Shown: positions 7,850 through 13,752 of the stretch, one piece after another | Layout of the letters: the number at the start of each line of letters is the position of its first letter | Position numbering within the stretch: the first letter of the stretch is position 1 | DNA from: JAVBNC01 sp031551765 | Lineage (GTDB): Bacteria > Desulfobacterota > Desulfovibrionia > Desulfovibrionales > Desulfovibrionaceae | Length of the DNA: 14,347 nt | Reading direction: 5' to 3' | NCBI GenBank assembly: GCA_031551765.1 | Contig: JAVBNC010000139.1 | Span: 1-14,347 of the forward strand | The notes under the pieces: generated by a model | Told to the model about the DNA's origin: nothing | The model's input: the letters and a program-made list of their open reading frames with translations, nothing else | Database searches by the model: none | Program-made: the position numbers and the translations under genes

Positions 7850-8971
7850 TCAGCCCCGGCCCCTTCGGGTGTACGCAAAGGCGATAACCAGGCAAAGCGC
7901 CAGCCCGGCGCCCACGGCCAGCGGGCCGTTAGGCCCCACACCGGCGCCCGAGCTTGCCGTTCCCAGACGGTGCGCCGCCGCCCCGCCGAAAAGCATGCCC
8001 AGCGCAAAGAGGGCGGCGTCCGTGCTGCCTTCTCCCCCGGCAAAAAGCTGCCGTCCGGGGCAACCGCCGCCAAGGGCAAAGGCCAACCCGGCCACGAACA
8101 TGCCGGAAAAATTCCACAGCCCGTCAGTATGAGCGACCGGTTGGCCCGTAAAGCCGGGGTGGAATTGCCCCGCGAGCAGGTTTACGGCAAAGGCGGCAAG
8201 GCCGAGAGCGGCAAGGCCGGAAAACAGGTGGAAACTTTTGTGCCAGAAGATATCCCGGAACGCGCCCACGGTGCAGAAGCCGCTGCGCTGGGCAAGAAAC
8301 CCGGCCGCCAGACCGGCGGCAAGAGACAGGAGCAACGCGGCATGCTGGGACCCGGGTCCTTGCAGCGAATACCACAGGATACCGCTTTGGGTCTCGCCTG
8401 CCACCGGCGCGAAGATGAGCCGTAAGGCCAGCAGCGCGACAAGCAGCGCCGGGAAAATCAGACCTGCGGCAAGGGGCTGCTCTTTGGAAACGCCCAGCGA
8501 ATACCCCCGGCGCAGGAATTGCGTGCCGGTGAAAATGCCCGCCGCCAAACCGGCCAGGCCGAGCAGCGCGTTGCCGTCGCCGCCCGCAAGACGCAGCACC
8601 GCGCGCCAGGGGCAGCCGAGAAAAACCAGCGCGCCGACAGCCGCGATCCCGCCCAACAACAGGCGGATAAAGGGAGAAGCGCCGCCGCGCGGTGCAAACC
8701 GGCCTGCCGTCAGGGCCGCGATAAAGGCTCCCAGGCCCAGGCCGATGATTTCCGGGCGAAGGTACTGCACCACCTTTGCCTGGTGCAGCCCCAAAGCCCC
8801 GGCAATATCGCGCTCAAAGCAGGCCACGCAAATGCCCATGTTGCCGGGGTTGCCGAAATATTGCAGCAGCGCGGCCAAAATTCCGATAATTCCTCCCGCG
8901 AGCACGATGCCTTTGCTGGAAGCCAGAAAATTTTCGCTATACTGGCAAGCCGAAACTGTCGTTGTTTGCAT
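7850..8971 (-). CDS. yedE: YedE-type membrane transporter (YeeE/YedE family, selenium-associated)
   Basis: This 373-residue polytopic membrane protein has about nine to eleven hydrophobic segments and matches the YeeE/YedE family of sulfur-compound or selenium transporters. Its repeated cysteine motifs are typical of the selenium-linked YedE subgroup: NMGICVACFERD (Cys48, Cys51), FLGCPWR (Cys120), RSGFCTVGAFRD (Cys233) and GGGCPGRQL (Cys304). The RPEIIGLGLGA segment near residue 72 is also characteristic. The start at 8971 is chosen because GGAG lies five bases upstream; a longer in-frame start at 9061 adds 30 residues with no membrane or family character. Partner genes often near such transporters (a TusA/SirA-like YedF protein, selD) are not in this window. 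Transport of a selenium species is known as a proposal for the family, not proved here. Confidence 0.88.
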   Translation of the reverse strand: MQTTTVSACQYSENFLASSKGIVLAGGIIGILAALLQYFGNPGNMGICVACFERDIAGALGLHQAKVVQYLRPEIIGLGLGAFIAALTAGRFAPRGGASPFIRLLLGGIAAVGALVFLGCPWRAVLRLAGGDGNALLGLAGLAAGIFTGTQFLRRGYSLGVSKEQPLAAGLIFPALLVALLALRLIFAPVAGETQSGILWYSLQGPGSQHAALLLSLAAGLAAGFLAQRSGFCTVGAFRDIFWHKSFHLFSGLAALGLAAFAVNLLAGQFHPGFTGQPVAHTDGLWNFSGMFVAGLAFALGGGCPGRQLFAGGEGSTDAALFALGMLFGGAAAHRLGTASSGAGVGPNGPLAVGAGLALCLVIAFAYTRRGRG

Positions 8972-9001
8972 GATAACTCCGTAGTTGAAGTCTGGCGGTA
9001 A

Positions 9002-9030
9002 AATAGAGAAAGCCTTCATACGCCGGGCAA
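9002..9030 (-). promoter_or_regulatory. Weak candidate promoter for the YedE-type gene
   Basis: On the minus strand TTGCCC (9030-9025) and TCTATT (9007-9002) are 17 bases apart and about 30 bases upstream of the start codon. The match is modest. Confidence 0.25.
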
Positions 9031-9208
9031 ATGCCGTACCGGCACCGGGTTCGCGCCTCAAGGCGGCCGGGGAAAGACAATGAGCGTGCCGCTGTGCAGG
9101 GGGAACAGGGCTGAAAGGAGAGGAAAGGTACGCGGATCAGCCCCGGCAAAGGGGCAATGGCGCCTTTCTGCTACAAGGACGGGAACCGGATGGGGCCGGG
9201 AGAGGAAA

Positions 9209-9436
9209 AGGAGGCCGAGCGGCACGCGCCGGCGGAGAGAGCGGCTCATGGTCGCCCCCTTGCCGCGTAGCGGGCGGGGGGACGCATTCTGAGACGTGCG
9301 GGAACAAAAAGACTGCTTGGGCCGAGGCGGCCCCTACGGCGGAAACGGCGCGGGGTCAGCCGCGTGTGGCGGGAAGAACCCGGAAGAAGGCCGAGCGGCA
9401 CGCGCCGGCAAGGGGAACGCCTCACGTTCGCCCCCC
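9209..9436. repeat. Imperfect ~50-bp direct repeat in non-coding stretch
   Basis: The stretch 8972-9578 has no convincing gene. It holds two direct copies of a ~50-base unit, 9209-9259 and 9386-9436, whose 21-base cores (9213-9233 and 9389-9409, beginning GGCCGAGCGGCACGCG) are identical. The outer parts differ but both end in TCGCCCCC. A G+C-rich imperfect hairpin follows the first copy at about 9250-9283. The role is unknown; it lies just outside the tRNA-derived island border. Confidence 0.65.
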
Positions 9437-9578
9437 CGGCGGCAGCGGGAGCTGATGCCTATAGCTGGATGCGAGAGCGTGGTGGAAACAGAAAACCATA
9501 TTTTCCCCAGTCGACGTGGGCGTGCCCTAAAGCGCAAGCCGCGCCTATCCAGCAAAGCTACCTTGTTTTTCATTAAAG

Positions 9579-9636
9579 TGGCGGAGGGAGAGGGATTTGA
9601 ACCCCCGGAGGGCTTGCACCCTCAACAGTTTTCAAG
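9579..9636 (-). other. 3' fragment of a tRNA-Ser(UGA) gene: attachment-site remnant (att)
   Basis: On the minus strand this reads CTTGAAA (a Ser UGA anticodon loop), a long variable arm GAGGG...CCCTC, a T arm GGGGGTTCAAATCCC, acceptor TCCCTCC, discriminator G and CCA at 9581-9579. Upstream of 9636 there is no D arm or 5' acceptor strand, so it cannot make a tRNA. A fragment running from the anticodon loop to CCA is the classic duplication left when a tyrosine recombinase integrates an element into a tRNA 3' end. Composition changes from G+C-rich to A+T-rich here, so I read it as the left border of an island extending rightward. The remaining 160 bases to the next gene are A+T-rich and hold no gene I can see. 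Confidence 0.85.
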
Positions 9637-9798
9637 TGTGATTTCGCCCTCAACAATCTCCACCACTTATCAAACTTACTCAAATAATATCAAACGGATA
9701 TTCACTCATAAAAATTTTGAAAACTCAGAACTTTTCAGAGCCGGTGGAGCAAATTTGGAGCAAAACTTTTTTAACTCCGAAACAAAAATCGCTAATTG

Positions 9799-10746
9799 TT
9801 AGTCGCAATAAGGGCCAAGAAAGCGCTCCCCATTGAAGTGGATCAAGTGAGTGGGGGCATCTGCCACCCACACCTCCGTTTCCCAGGCGATTTCCCCCAA
9901 ATATCGGGCCATAGTCGCGCGGTTGGGAAACGCCGTCACATAGACGATTCCCGGCTTTGCCTTGGAGAAGAGCGCCGCAAGCTCGTCGTGGCGCTTCCCG
10001 TCAACCGGGCCATGGCTGGTCACGGATTCCACCAGGAGCAGCCAATTTTTCGCTTTATAGTAGAGCACGACATCAGGCATCTTGCCGTGGGAGTTTATGG
10101 TCACCCCAAGGCGAGCAAGCAATTCTTCGTCAAAATAGCCCCACTTGTCGCCAGTATCACCAGCATAGACCGGGATACTTCCGGGGGCAAAACATGGGGC
10201 AAAAACCTCAATAATAGCTTTTATGAGTTCGCTATGTGCTCCGGGGCTGAGTTCTATCTGCTTGCCCTCCGGTAAAGACACCGGCACCTTTACCATATCC
10301 CGTTCGCGGGCATATCGTTTCACCAAGCTTTCCTGCTGCTCTAAAAAGCTTTTCAGGGCGGCTTTCCAACCTGTTGTTCCGTAAAGCCGAATGAGAGCAA
10401 GAACTTCCGGGGAAATTTGATAAACAGCTTTCGGACTGTTTACGGCGCGAGTCGGGTCGTCAGGATTGTAAAGAGAAATACCCGCCGCCATAAATTGATG
10501 CATAGTCTGGCGGCGAAAAGTTTCGCGGGTGTTAGGGGCGTAGTTGGTTCCGTAATGGTCTCTGGCCCAATCCATTATGGGCGTGATACCGATATAAGGG
10601 GCTTCCGCCTGGCTCCACTTCTTCTCTGGCACCATGTTACACAGAGCAAGGAGACAGAGAGCGGAACGCTCATTTTGTTGTGCTCTGGGCAGACCCAACT
10701 CTTTGACTATAGCCAATGCCTCTTCAAGTTTTTTAGCCGCGCTCAC
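9799..10746 (-). CDS. BsuBI/PstI-family type II restriction endonuclease
   Basis: This 315-residue protein matches the BsuBI/PstI restriction endonuclease family, whose studied members cut CTGCAG; its length is close to theirs. The N-terminal half (to about residue 150) is a helical DNA-binding domain with IGITPIMDWARDHYG and YAPNTRETFRRQTMHQF. The C-terminal nuclease domain shows YAGDTGDKWGYFDEE (195-208), then MPD (Asp225), LLLVES (Glu240) and SHGPVDGKRHDEL, the PD-(D/E)xK-like core of the family. It starts with GTG, overlapping the methylase stop in GTGA, with GGAGG ten bases upstream: coupled translation that makes the methylase first. No signal peptide; it acts on DNA in the cytoplasm. 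The cleavage specificity is inferred from the family. Confidence 0.92.
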   Translation of the reverse strand: MSAAKKLEEALAIVKELGLPRAQQNERSALCLLALCNMVPEKKWSQAEAPYIGITPIMDWARDHYGTNYAPNTRETFRRQTMHQFMAAGISLYNPDDPTRAVNSPKAVYQISPEVLALIRLYGTTGWKAALKSFLEQQESLVKRYARERDMVKVPVSLPEGKQIELSPGAHSELIKAIIEVFAPCFAPGSIPVYAGDTGDKWGYFDEELLARLGVTINSHGKMPDVVLYYKAKNWLLLVESVTSHGPVDGKRHDELAALFSKAKPGIVYVTAFPNRATMARYLGEIAWETEVWVADAPTHLIHFNGERFLGPYCD

Positions 10747-12203
10747 GCCAGTACCGCCTCCAAGTGTTGTTCAATAGTTTCCTGCGTCAGTTCTTTTTGT
10801 TCCCTGGCCCATATGCCCAACTCTGTGAGGGCTTTGCCAGACGGATAGGGAAGAGCGCGTAAATCGGTGGCATTGACTTGAGTATGCCCGTTAAAACGCC
10901 GAAAAAGGGTATCAATAAAGCGGGAGTTCAAATAAAGCGCAAGGCCGCAAGCCAGGTCTCTATCCAGCCCCTCTTTGCGGCAATGGAAGACATTAAGGTG
11001 GTTTTCAAACCCCAGGAAAGGCTTCTCGGGGAAATATGCCGGTTCTACGAGATAGGCCACAATTCGGCGTTTTTCTTCCTTGGAGGACAGCCGCCGTACA
11101 ATCACATAATAGCCATTCGGATACAGCCACTTCATCGTTTCCGGGCAACGGGCTATCGCATTGGGTTTCTTGAACCCCACCTTGGGCCATTCAGTTTTGC
11201 CGTTAAAGTGCCCTGAGTACAGCAGTGGTGCGTCATCGCCTTGTGGCATTTCGCGCAAGTATTCTTTGAGGCGAAAATCGACAACAGGCCCGGTGGAAAC
11301 TTCTAGCCCCAAAGAAGCCAAAGAGGAGTTCGCCAGAGAAAGCGATTCGGTTTCGCCCTGGGCGTCTGGAATGTGTATGAACTTTTCCGTGTCGCCCGGC
11401 CTGACAACATCCACAAAAGAATACTGTGACACATCGTAATCATCCATATCACCGTTTGTTGAGGTGGAGATGCAAATATCCGTTTGCTTCGCGTCCCTCT
11501 CAAGTTGGATGATTACATTCTCCTGCAGCACCTTGTCGGCCTTGAACGCGTCTGTTCTGGACGTAAAGAGGTGAATGTGCCGGATAGCTGCATGGCGCAA
11601 GATGAATTCCCGAAACGGCCTGTAATACGGGCCGTTGCAAAAGCTGCGCGGAATAATGGCTACCAGCGTTCCCCCTGGCCGCAGTAAGGCAACAGCGAGC
11701 GCGACAAAGGCCGTATACAGGTTGACGGTCTCAATTCCGACATCCCGCAAAAAGGCTCTGTGGAGAGAATTACTATTTATTTTTTTGTAGGGCGGATTGA
11801 GTATCGCATGGGTGAAAGGGCGTTGCTTTTGAAGAATAAGCATTGCGGCGTGTTCGATAAAATCGGTGTGATAAACATGCCGCTTAACAGGCAACACACC
11901 AAGAGCACGGGCGGTATTTTCTTCCAGCTTTCGCACCATTGCGGCGTCAAATTCGAATAACGAGGCTTCGCCGGAGGGAAACGGCCTGTCACCATTTCGC
12001 AAGGCGTCAAAGAAAGCACAAGTAAGGCTCCCTTCACCGGCTCCGGCATCCAGCAAGTGAAACTCACCGGAAGTTTTGGGGAAGAGTGAAGCCATAAATG
12101 CCGCAATATTTGAAGGCGTCATGTATTGCCCAAGAGCTGCCTTACCCATTGGCTTGGCCTCCTGGCTGTTTTTATTTATTGGCGTTTCAAATAGTTGAAG
12201 CAT
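10743..12203 (-). CDS. BsuBI/PstI-type adenine-N6 DNA methyltransferase (type II modification enzyme)
   Basis: This 486-residue protein is the modification partner of the downstream endonuclease. It would methylate adenine N6 in the shared site (CTGCAG in the characterised family) using S-adenosylmethionine and so protect host DNA. Motif I is LLDAGAGEGS at residues 51-59, and the catalytic motif IV is NPPY at 136-139. GQYMTPSNIAAFMASLF near residue 25 is the typical opening of Eco57I/TaqI-like gamma-class enzymes; the C-terminal half (PGQ-like segment, FLGFENHLNVFH, LNSRFIDTLFRRFNGHTQVNATDLRALPYP) forms the target recognition domain. The start at 12203 has AAGGA six bases upstream. The gene is transcribed first, then the endonuclease, with a 4-base overlap. 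Composition is more A+T-rich than the chromosomal genes to the left. Confidence 0.92.
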   Translation of the reverse strand: MLQLFETPINKNSQEAKPMGKAALGQYMTPSNIAAFMASLFPKTSGEFHLLDAGAGEGSLTCAFFDALRNGDRPFPSGEASLFEFDAAMVRKLEENTARALGVLPVKRHVYHTDFIEHAAMLILQKQRPFTHAILNPPYKKINSNSLHRAFLRDVGIETVNLYTAFVALAVALLRPGGTLVAIIPRSFCNGPYYRPFREFILRHAAIRHIHLFTSRTDAFKADKVLQENVIIQLERDAKQTDICISTSTNGDMDDYDVSQYSFVDVVRPGDTEKFIHIPDAQGETESLSLANSSLASLGLEVSTGPVVDFRLKEYLREMPQGDDAPLLYSGHFNGKTEWPKVGFKKPNAIARCPETMKWLYPNGYYVIVRRLSSKEEKRRIVAYLVEPAYFPEKPFLGFENHLNVFHCRKEGLDRDLACGLALYLNSRFIDTLFRRFNGHTQVNATDLRALPYPSGKALTELGIWAREQKELTQETIEQHLEAVLA

Positions 12204-12233
12204 CTTGAATCCTTAAGCAAATCTTCATATTGC

Positions 12234-12262
12234 ATAGTAGCTCGCCTTACAGATATTCGCAA
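12234..12262 (-). promoter_or_regulatory. Candidate promoter of the restriction-modification operon
   Basis: On the minus strand TTGCGA (12262-12257) and TACTAT (12239-12234) are separated by 17 bases, with an A+T-rich leader of about 25 bases before the methylase start. No controller (C-protein) gene is present, so regulation may rest on promoter strength and the methylase-first gene order. Confidence 0.45.
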
Positions 12263-12322
12263 GTTTCAACCTCCTGCCAGCCTTGGAAGCTTTGCTGTCA
12301 GGGGGATACAGGAATTTTCTGT

Positions 12323-12351
12323 TTGAGTATTTTAGGGGAATAAATTACTAG
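12323..12351 (+). promoter_or_regulatory. Weak candidate promoter for tRNA-Ser
   Basis: TTGAGT (12323-12328) and TACTAG (12346-12351) are 17 bases apart, about 30 bases before the tRNA 5' end. The -10 box is poor, and other hexamer choices such as TATACC at about 12371 are possible. Confidence 0.25.
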
Positions 12352-12381
12352 TTGTGATTGCCGCAGGCGATATACCCTAGC

Positions 12382-12471
12382 GGAGGGATGGCAGAGCGGC
12401 TGATTGCGGTGGTCTTGAAAACCATTTAGGGTTAACGCCCTACGGGGGTTCAAATCCCTCTCCCTCCGCCA
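12382..12471 (+). tRNA. tRNA-Ser(UGA), complete, CCA encoded
   Basis: The 90-base gene has acceptor GGAGGGA (12382-12388) pairing with TCCCTCC (12461-12467), discriminator G, and encoded CCA (12469-12471). The anticodon stem GTGGT/ACCAT encloses the loop CTTGAAA, giving anticodon UGA at 12416-12418. A long class II variable arm (TAGGG...CCCTA) and T arm GGGGGTTCAAATCCC follow, as expected for serine. It lies inside the accessory region, on the opposite strand to the tRNA-Ser fragment at 9579-9636. The two share an identical 29-base 3' end but differ in anticodon stem and variable arm, so this gene is not the direct parent of that fragment. Confidence 0.96.
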
Positions 12472-12496
12472 TAAGATATTTATTTTATTGGCTTTT

Positions 12497-12691
12497 ATGC
12501 AAGAAAAATTAGAACCAATTGATGAAATGATTGTCGAAGCTACCCTTGCTGGCAATACTGAACGTGCCTGTGAGTTGATGGATGCGTCGATTGACTTTTA
12601 CGAGTTTTCCCAAGCGGAAAAGATGGAACTCAGGATGCTCTATGGCGGTGACTTTGAAAGACTTTTCTGCTCCAAGCCCGTCTATCAGTGA
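12497..12691 (+). CDS. Hypothetical small acidic protein (64 aa)
   Basis: I do not recognise this protein. It is short, acidic and predicted largely helical (MQEKLEPIDEMIVEATLAGNTERACELMD..., then FSQAEKMELRMLYGGDFERLF), with no signal peptide or membrane segment. It starts 25 bases after the tRNA-Ser CCA. The ATG at 12497 lacks a clear Shine-Dalgarno sequence; a TTG at 12488 is no better supported. Codon use looks coding-like and the end lies only three bases from the end of the convergent next gene, a packing typical of real genes. It may be cargo of an element using the tRNA 3' end. Confidence 0.5.
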   Translation: MQEKLEPIDEMIVEATLAGNTERACELMDASIDFYEFSQAEKMELRMLYGGDFERLFCSKPVYQ

Positions 12692-12694
12692 TTT

Positions 12695-12886
12695 TCAGCT
12701 TTCCCGCTTTCCCAACGAACTTCGCAACAGCCGAATAAACATAGCCCACTTTTCAAGATTGCCAATGTCTTCCGGCAACATTCGCTGTCCGGCATTTTTA
12801 GCAGCCTGAATCATTACGCCAAGAAAAGATTCGTCCGCAATGGCAAGCCGCGCCACAATACGGGCTATTTCCTGCTCTTCCACCAT
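12695..12886 (-). CDS. Hypothetical small protein (63 aa)
   Basis: This unrecognised 63-residue protein is mostly helical with mixed charge (MVEEQEIARIVARLAIADESFLGVMIQAAKNAGQRML..., then LEKWAMFIRLLRSSLGKRES). No signal peptide is seen. A GGGGGG run about six to eight bases upstream of the ATG at 12886 serves as the ribosome binding site. It lies 44 bases downstream of the EexN-like gene on the same strand, beyond a hairpin terminator, so it may be expressed by partial read-through. It ends tail to tail with the preceding small gene. Confidence 0.6.
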   Translation of the reverse strand: MVEEQEIARIVARLAIADESFLGVMIQAAKNAGQRMLPEDIGNLEKWAMFIRLLRSSLGKRES

Positions 12887-12901
12887 GCTGCATCCCCCCG
12901 T

Positions 12902-12923
12902 AAAAAAAGCGGCACAGAGCCGC
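12902..12923 (-). terminator. Rho-independent terminator after the EexN-like gene
   Basis: On the minus strand a GCGGC/GCCGC stem (12923-12919 with 12913-12909) and five-base loop is followed by seven T (12908-12902). It begins eight bases past the stop codon of the EexN-like gene. The stem is short but G+C-rich and the T tract is strong. Confidence 0.75.
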
Positions 12924-12930
12924 CAAGAGC

Positions 12931-13191
12931 TTAAAATACAGGTATTGGTGGTTCCTGTACTTTTTGGAATCTGCTGCGCGTAGCCGCAGCATCAGCGGCA
13001 TTTTGGCAATTCTTGTCTCTATGTCGTAGCTCGGGATTCTCCCGGCATTGTCTCAATTTTTCTTCAAGCGCCTGACTATTTTCAGGGGCGCGGTACCAAT
13101 CAACAGACATAACCTTTTCCTCGGCGTTTGCTACGAAAGGAAAGCAAAGCCCGGCCAAAGCCAGGATTGCCGCGATTAATGTTGTACGCAT
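12931..13191 (-). CDS. EexN-like exported protein (entry-exclusion family)
   Basis: This 86-residue protein has an N-terminal signal peptide (RTTLIAAILALAGLCFPFVANA) with a probable signal peptidase I site after ANA. The mature part contains VDWYRAPENSQALEEKLRQCRENPELRHRDKNCQNAADAA, which resembles EexN proteins of conjugative systems (WY, then KL..CR.NP and D.NC.NA motifs). EexN limits redundant entry of the same element into a host. The known members are often lipoproteins; here the cysteine in LAGLC does not form a good lipobox, so a periplasmic form is likelier. I chose the ATG at 13191 because GGAG lies six bases upstream; an ATG four codons earlier has a poorer site. No trb/virB genes are in view. 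It is divergent from the XRE regulator. Confidence 0.7.
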   Translation of the reverse strand: MRTTLIAAILALAGLCFPFVANAEEKVMSVDWYRAPENSQALEEKLRQCRENPELRHRDKNCQNAADAAATRSRFQKVQEPPIPVF

Positions 13192-13245
13192 AATATTCTC
13201 CATACCTTGAGTGTCCTTGCGGGCAGCGTAGTGCTGTATGATTGA

Positions 13246-13257
13246 CTACATATGTAG
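13246..13257. promoter_or_regulatory. Perfect 12-bp palindrome (possible operator)
   Basis: CTACATATGTAG lies midway between the divergent EexN-like and XRE genes. TTGACT boxes occur on both strands around it (13242-13247 on plus, 13271-13266 on minus), but neither has a convincing -10 at the usual spacing. The symmetry suits a dimeric HTH protein, probably the adjacent XRE regulator. Confidence 0.45.
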
Positions 13258-13277
13258 CCATAAAAAGTCAAGGAATG

Positions 13278-13292
13278 CCGTATTTAATACGG
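13278..13292. promoter_or_regulatory. Perfect palindrome abutting the XRE start (possible autoregulatory operator)
   Basis: CCGTATTTAATACGG has two perfect 7-base arms around a central T and ends two bases before the first ATG of the XRE gene. A protein bound here would cover the translation start region and any promoter in front of it. The arms differ from the other palindrome at 13246, so the two need not bind the same protein. Confidence 0.5.
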
Positions 13293-13293
13293 T

Positions 13294-13542
13294 ATGGAAA
13301 TAATGCCTCATCTCTACCCGGCAGTTGCCGCCGTTATCAAAGAAGCCCGTAAAGAGTCCGGGCTGTCGCAGCAACAACTTGCCGATTTTTGCGGCCTGTC
13401 TCGCAGCTATATTTCTTTTGTCGAATGTGGAGAAAGGGGGCTGTCGGTGACGGCGCTCTACCAGATTGGCAAAGCTGTCGGCGTTGACGGTTCCGAGCTT
13501 TTCAAGCGAATAGAAGCGCAGCTTAAGACTATTGATAAGTAA
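13294..13542 (+). CDS. XRE-family HTH transcriptional regulator
   Basis: This 82-residue protein is a single helix-turn-helix domain of the XRE/Cro-CI type. The HTH spans about residues 15-70: IKEARKESGLSQQQLADFCGLSRSYISFVECGERGLSVTALYQIGKAVGV, with SQQQLADFCGLSRSYISFVE as the second and recognition helices. No other domain is present, so it probably acts as a dimeric repressor. The first ATG (13294) follows a palindrome directly; an ATG three codons later (13303) has GGA five bases upstream and is an equally good start. It is divergent from the EexN-like gene and likely controls it and itself through the two palindromes between them. A strong bidirectional terminator overlaps its stop codon. 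Confidence 0.85.
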   Translation: MEIMPHLYPAVAAVIKEARKESGLSQQQLADFCGLSRSYISFVECGERGLSVTALYQIGKAVGVDGSELFKRIEAQLKTIDK

Positions 13543-13568
13543 AAAGCGGGGCCGAAACCCCGCTTTTT
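13541..13568. terminator. Bidirectional Rho-independent terminator
   Basis: AAAAAGCGGGG (13541-13551) pairs perfectly with CCCCGCTTTTT (13558-13568) around a six-base loop. The U tract works in both directions. It overlaps the XRE stop codon on the plus strand and lies directly past the stop (13570-13572) of the minus-strand gene fragment. Confidence 0.9.
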
Positions 13569-13569
13569 A

Positions 13570-13752
13570 CTATTTCAGCCTATCCCGCAATTTTTCCAAC
13601 TCGCTCGCCAGCCTCCGCGCATTTGTCTCCTCAAGCATTCCCGGTTTTGCCAGGCAAAGAAAAATATTGCTGACCTCATTGATTATGTCGGTTTGAAAGC
13701 CGCCGGTTCCATCACCAAACCTATCCAGGTTGCCAAGGGCAATACCGACTGA
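13570..13752 (-). pseudogene. 5'-truncated gene fragment (C-terminal 60 residues, unknown family)
   Basis: On the minus strand a coding-like frame of 60 residues ends in TAG at 13572-13570, beginning SVGIALGNLDRFGDGTGGFQ and ending in a charged helix LASELEKLRDRLK. No start codon is available: going upstream the frame reads TGG, ATA and then the stop TAG at 13761-13759. The reading frame, the convergent terminator three bases past its stop, and the composition suggest a real gene whose 5' end was removed at about 13750. I do not recognise the family. The frame is absent from simple gene calls because it lacks a start. Confidence 0.6.

Noticed and set aside
9058..9292. Overlapping small open frames upstream of the YedE-type gene
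   Set aside because: Arg/Pro/Leu-rich low-complexity translations on both strands without ribosome binding sites or recognisable domains.
9700..9798. Terminator for the endonuclease gene in the A+T-rich stretch with GGAGCAAA repeats
   Set aside because: The only inverted repeat (around 9756-9779) gives a short stem with a mismatch and no clean T tract.
9296..9802. Plus-strand 168-residue open frame
   Set aside because: Its GEGFEPPEGLHPQQF segment is the reverse reading of the tRNA-Ser 3' fragment, and the rest lacks coding character.
9579..12471. Simple attL/attR pair of one element
   Set aside because: The two tRNA-Ser ends are inverted, not direct, and differ in variable arm and anticodon stem, so simple integration cannot produce them.
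12298..12555. Minus-strand 85-residue open frame
   Set aside because: It reads antisense through the complete tRNA-Ser (RRERDLNPRRALTLNGFQDH is the typical translation of such a gene).
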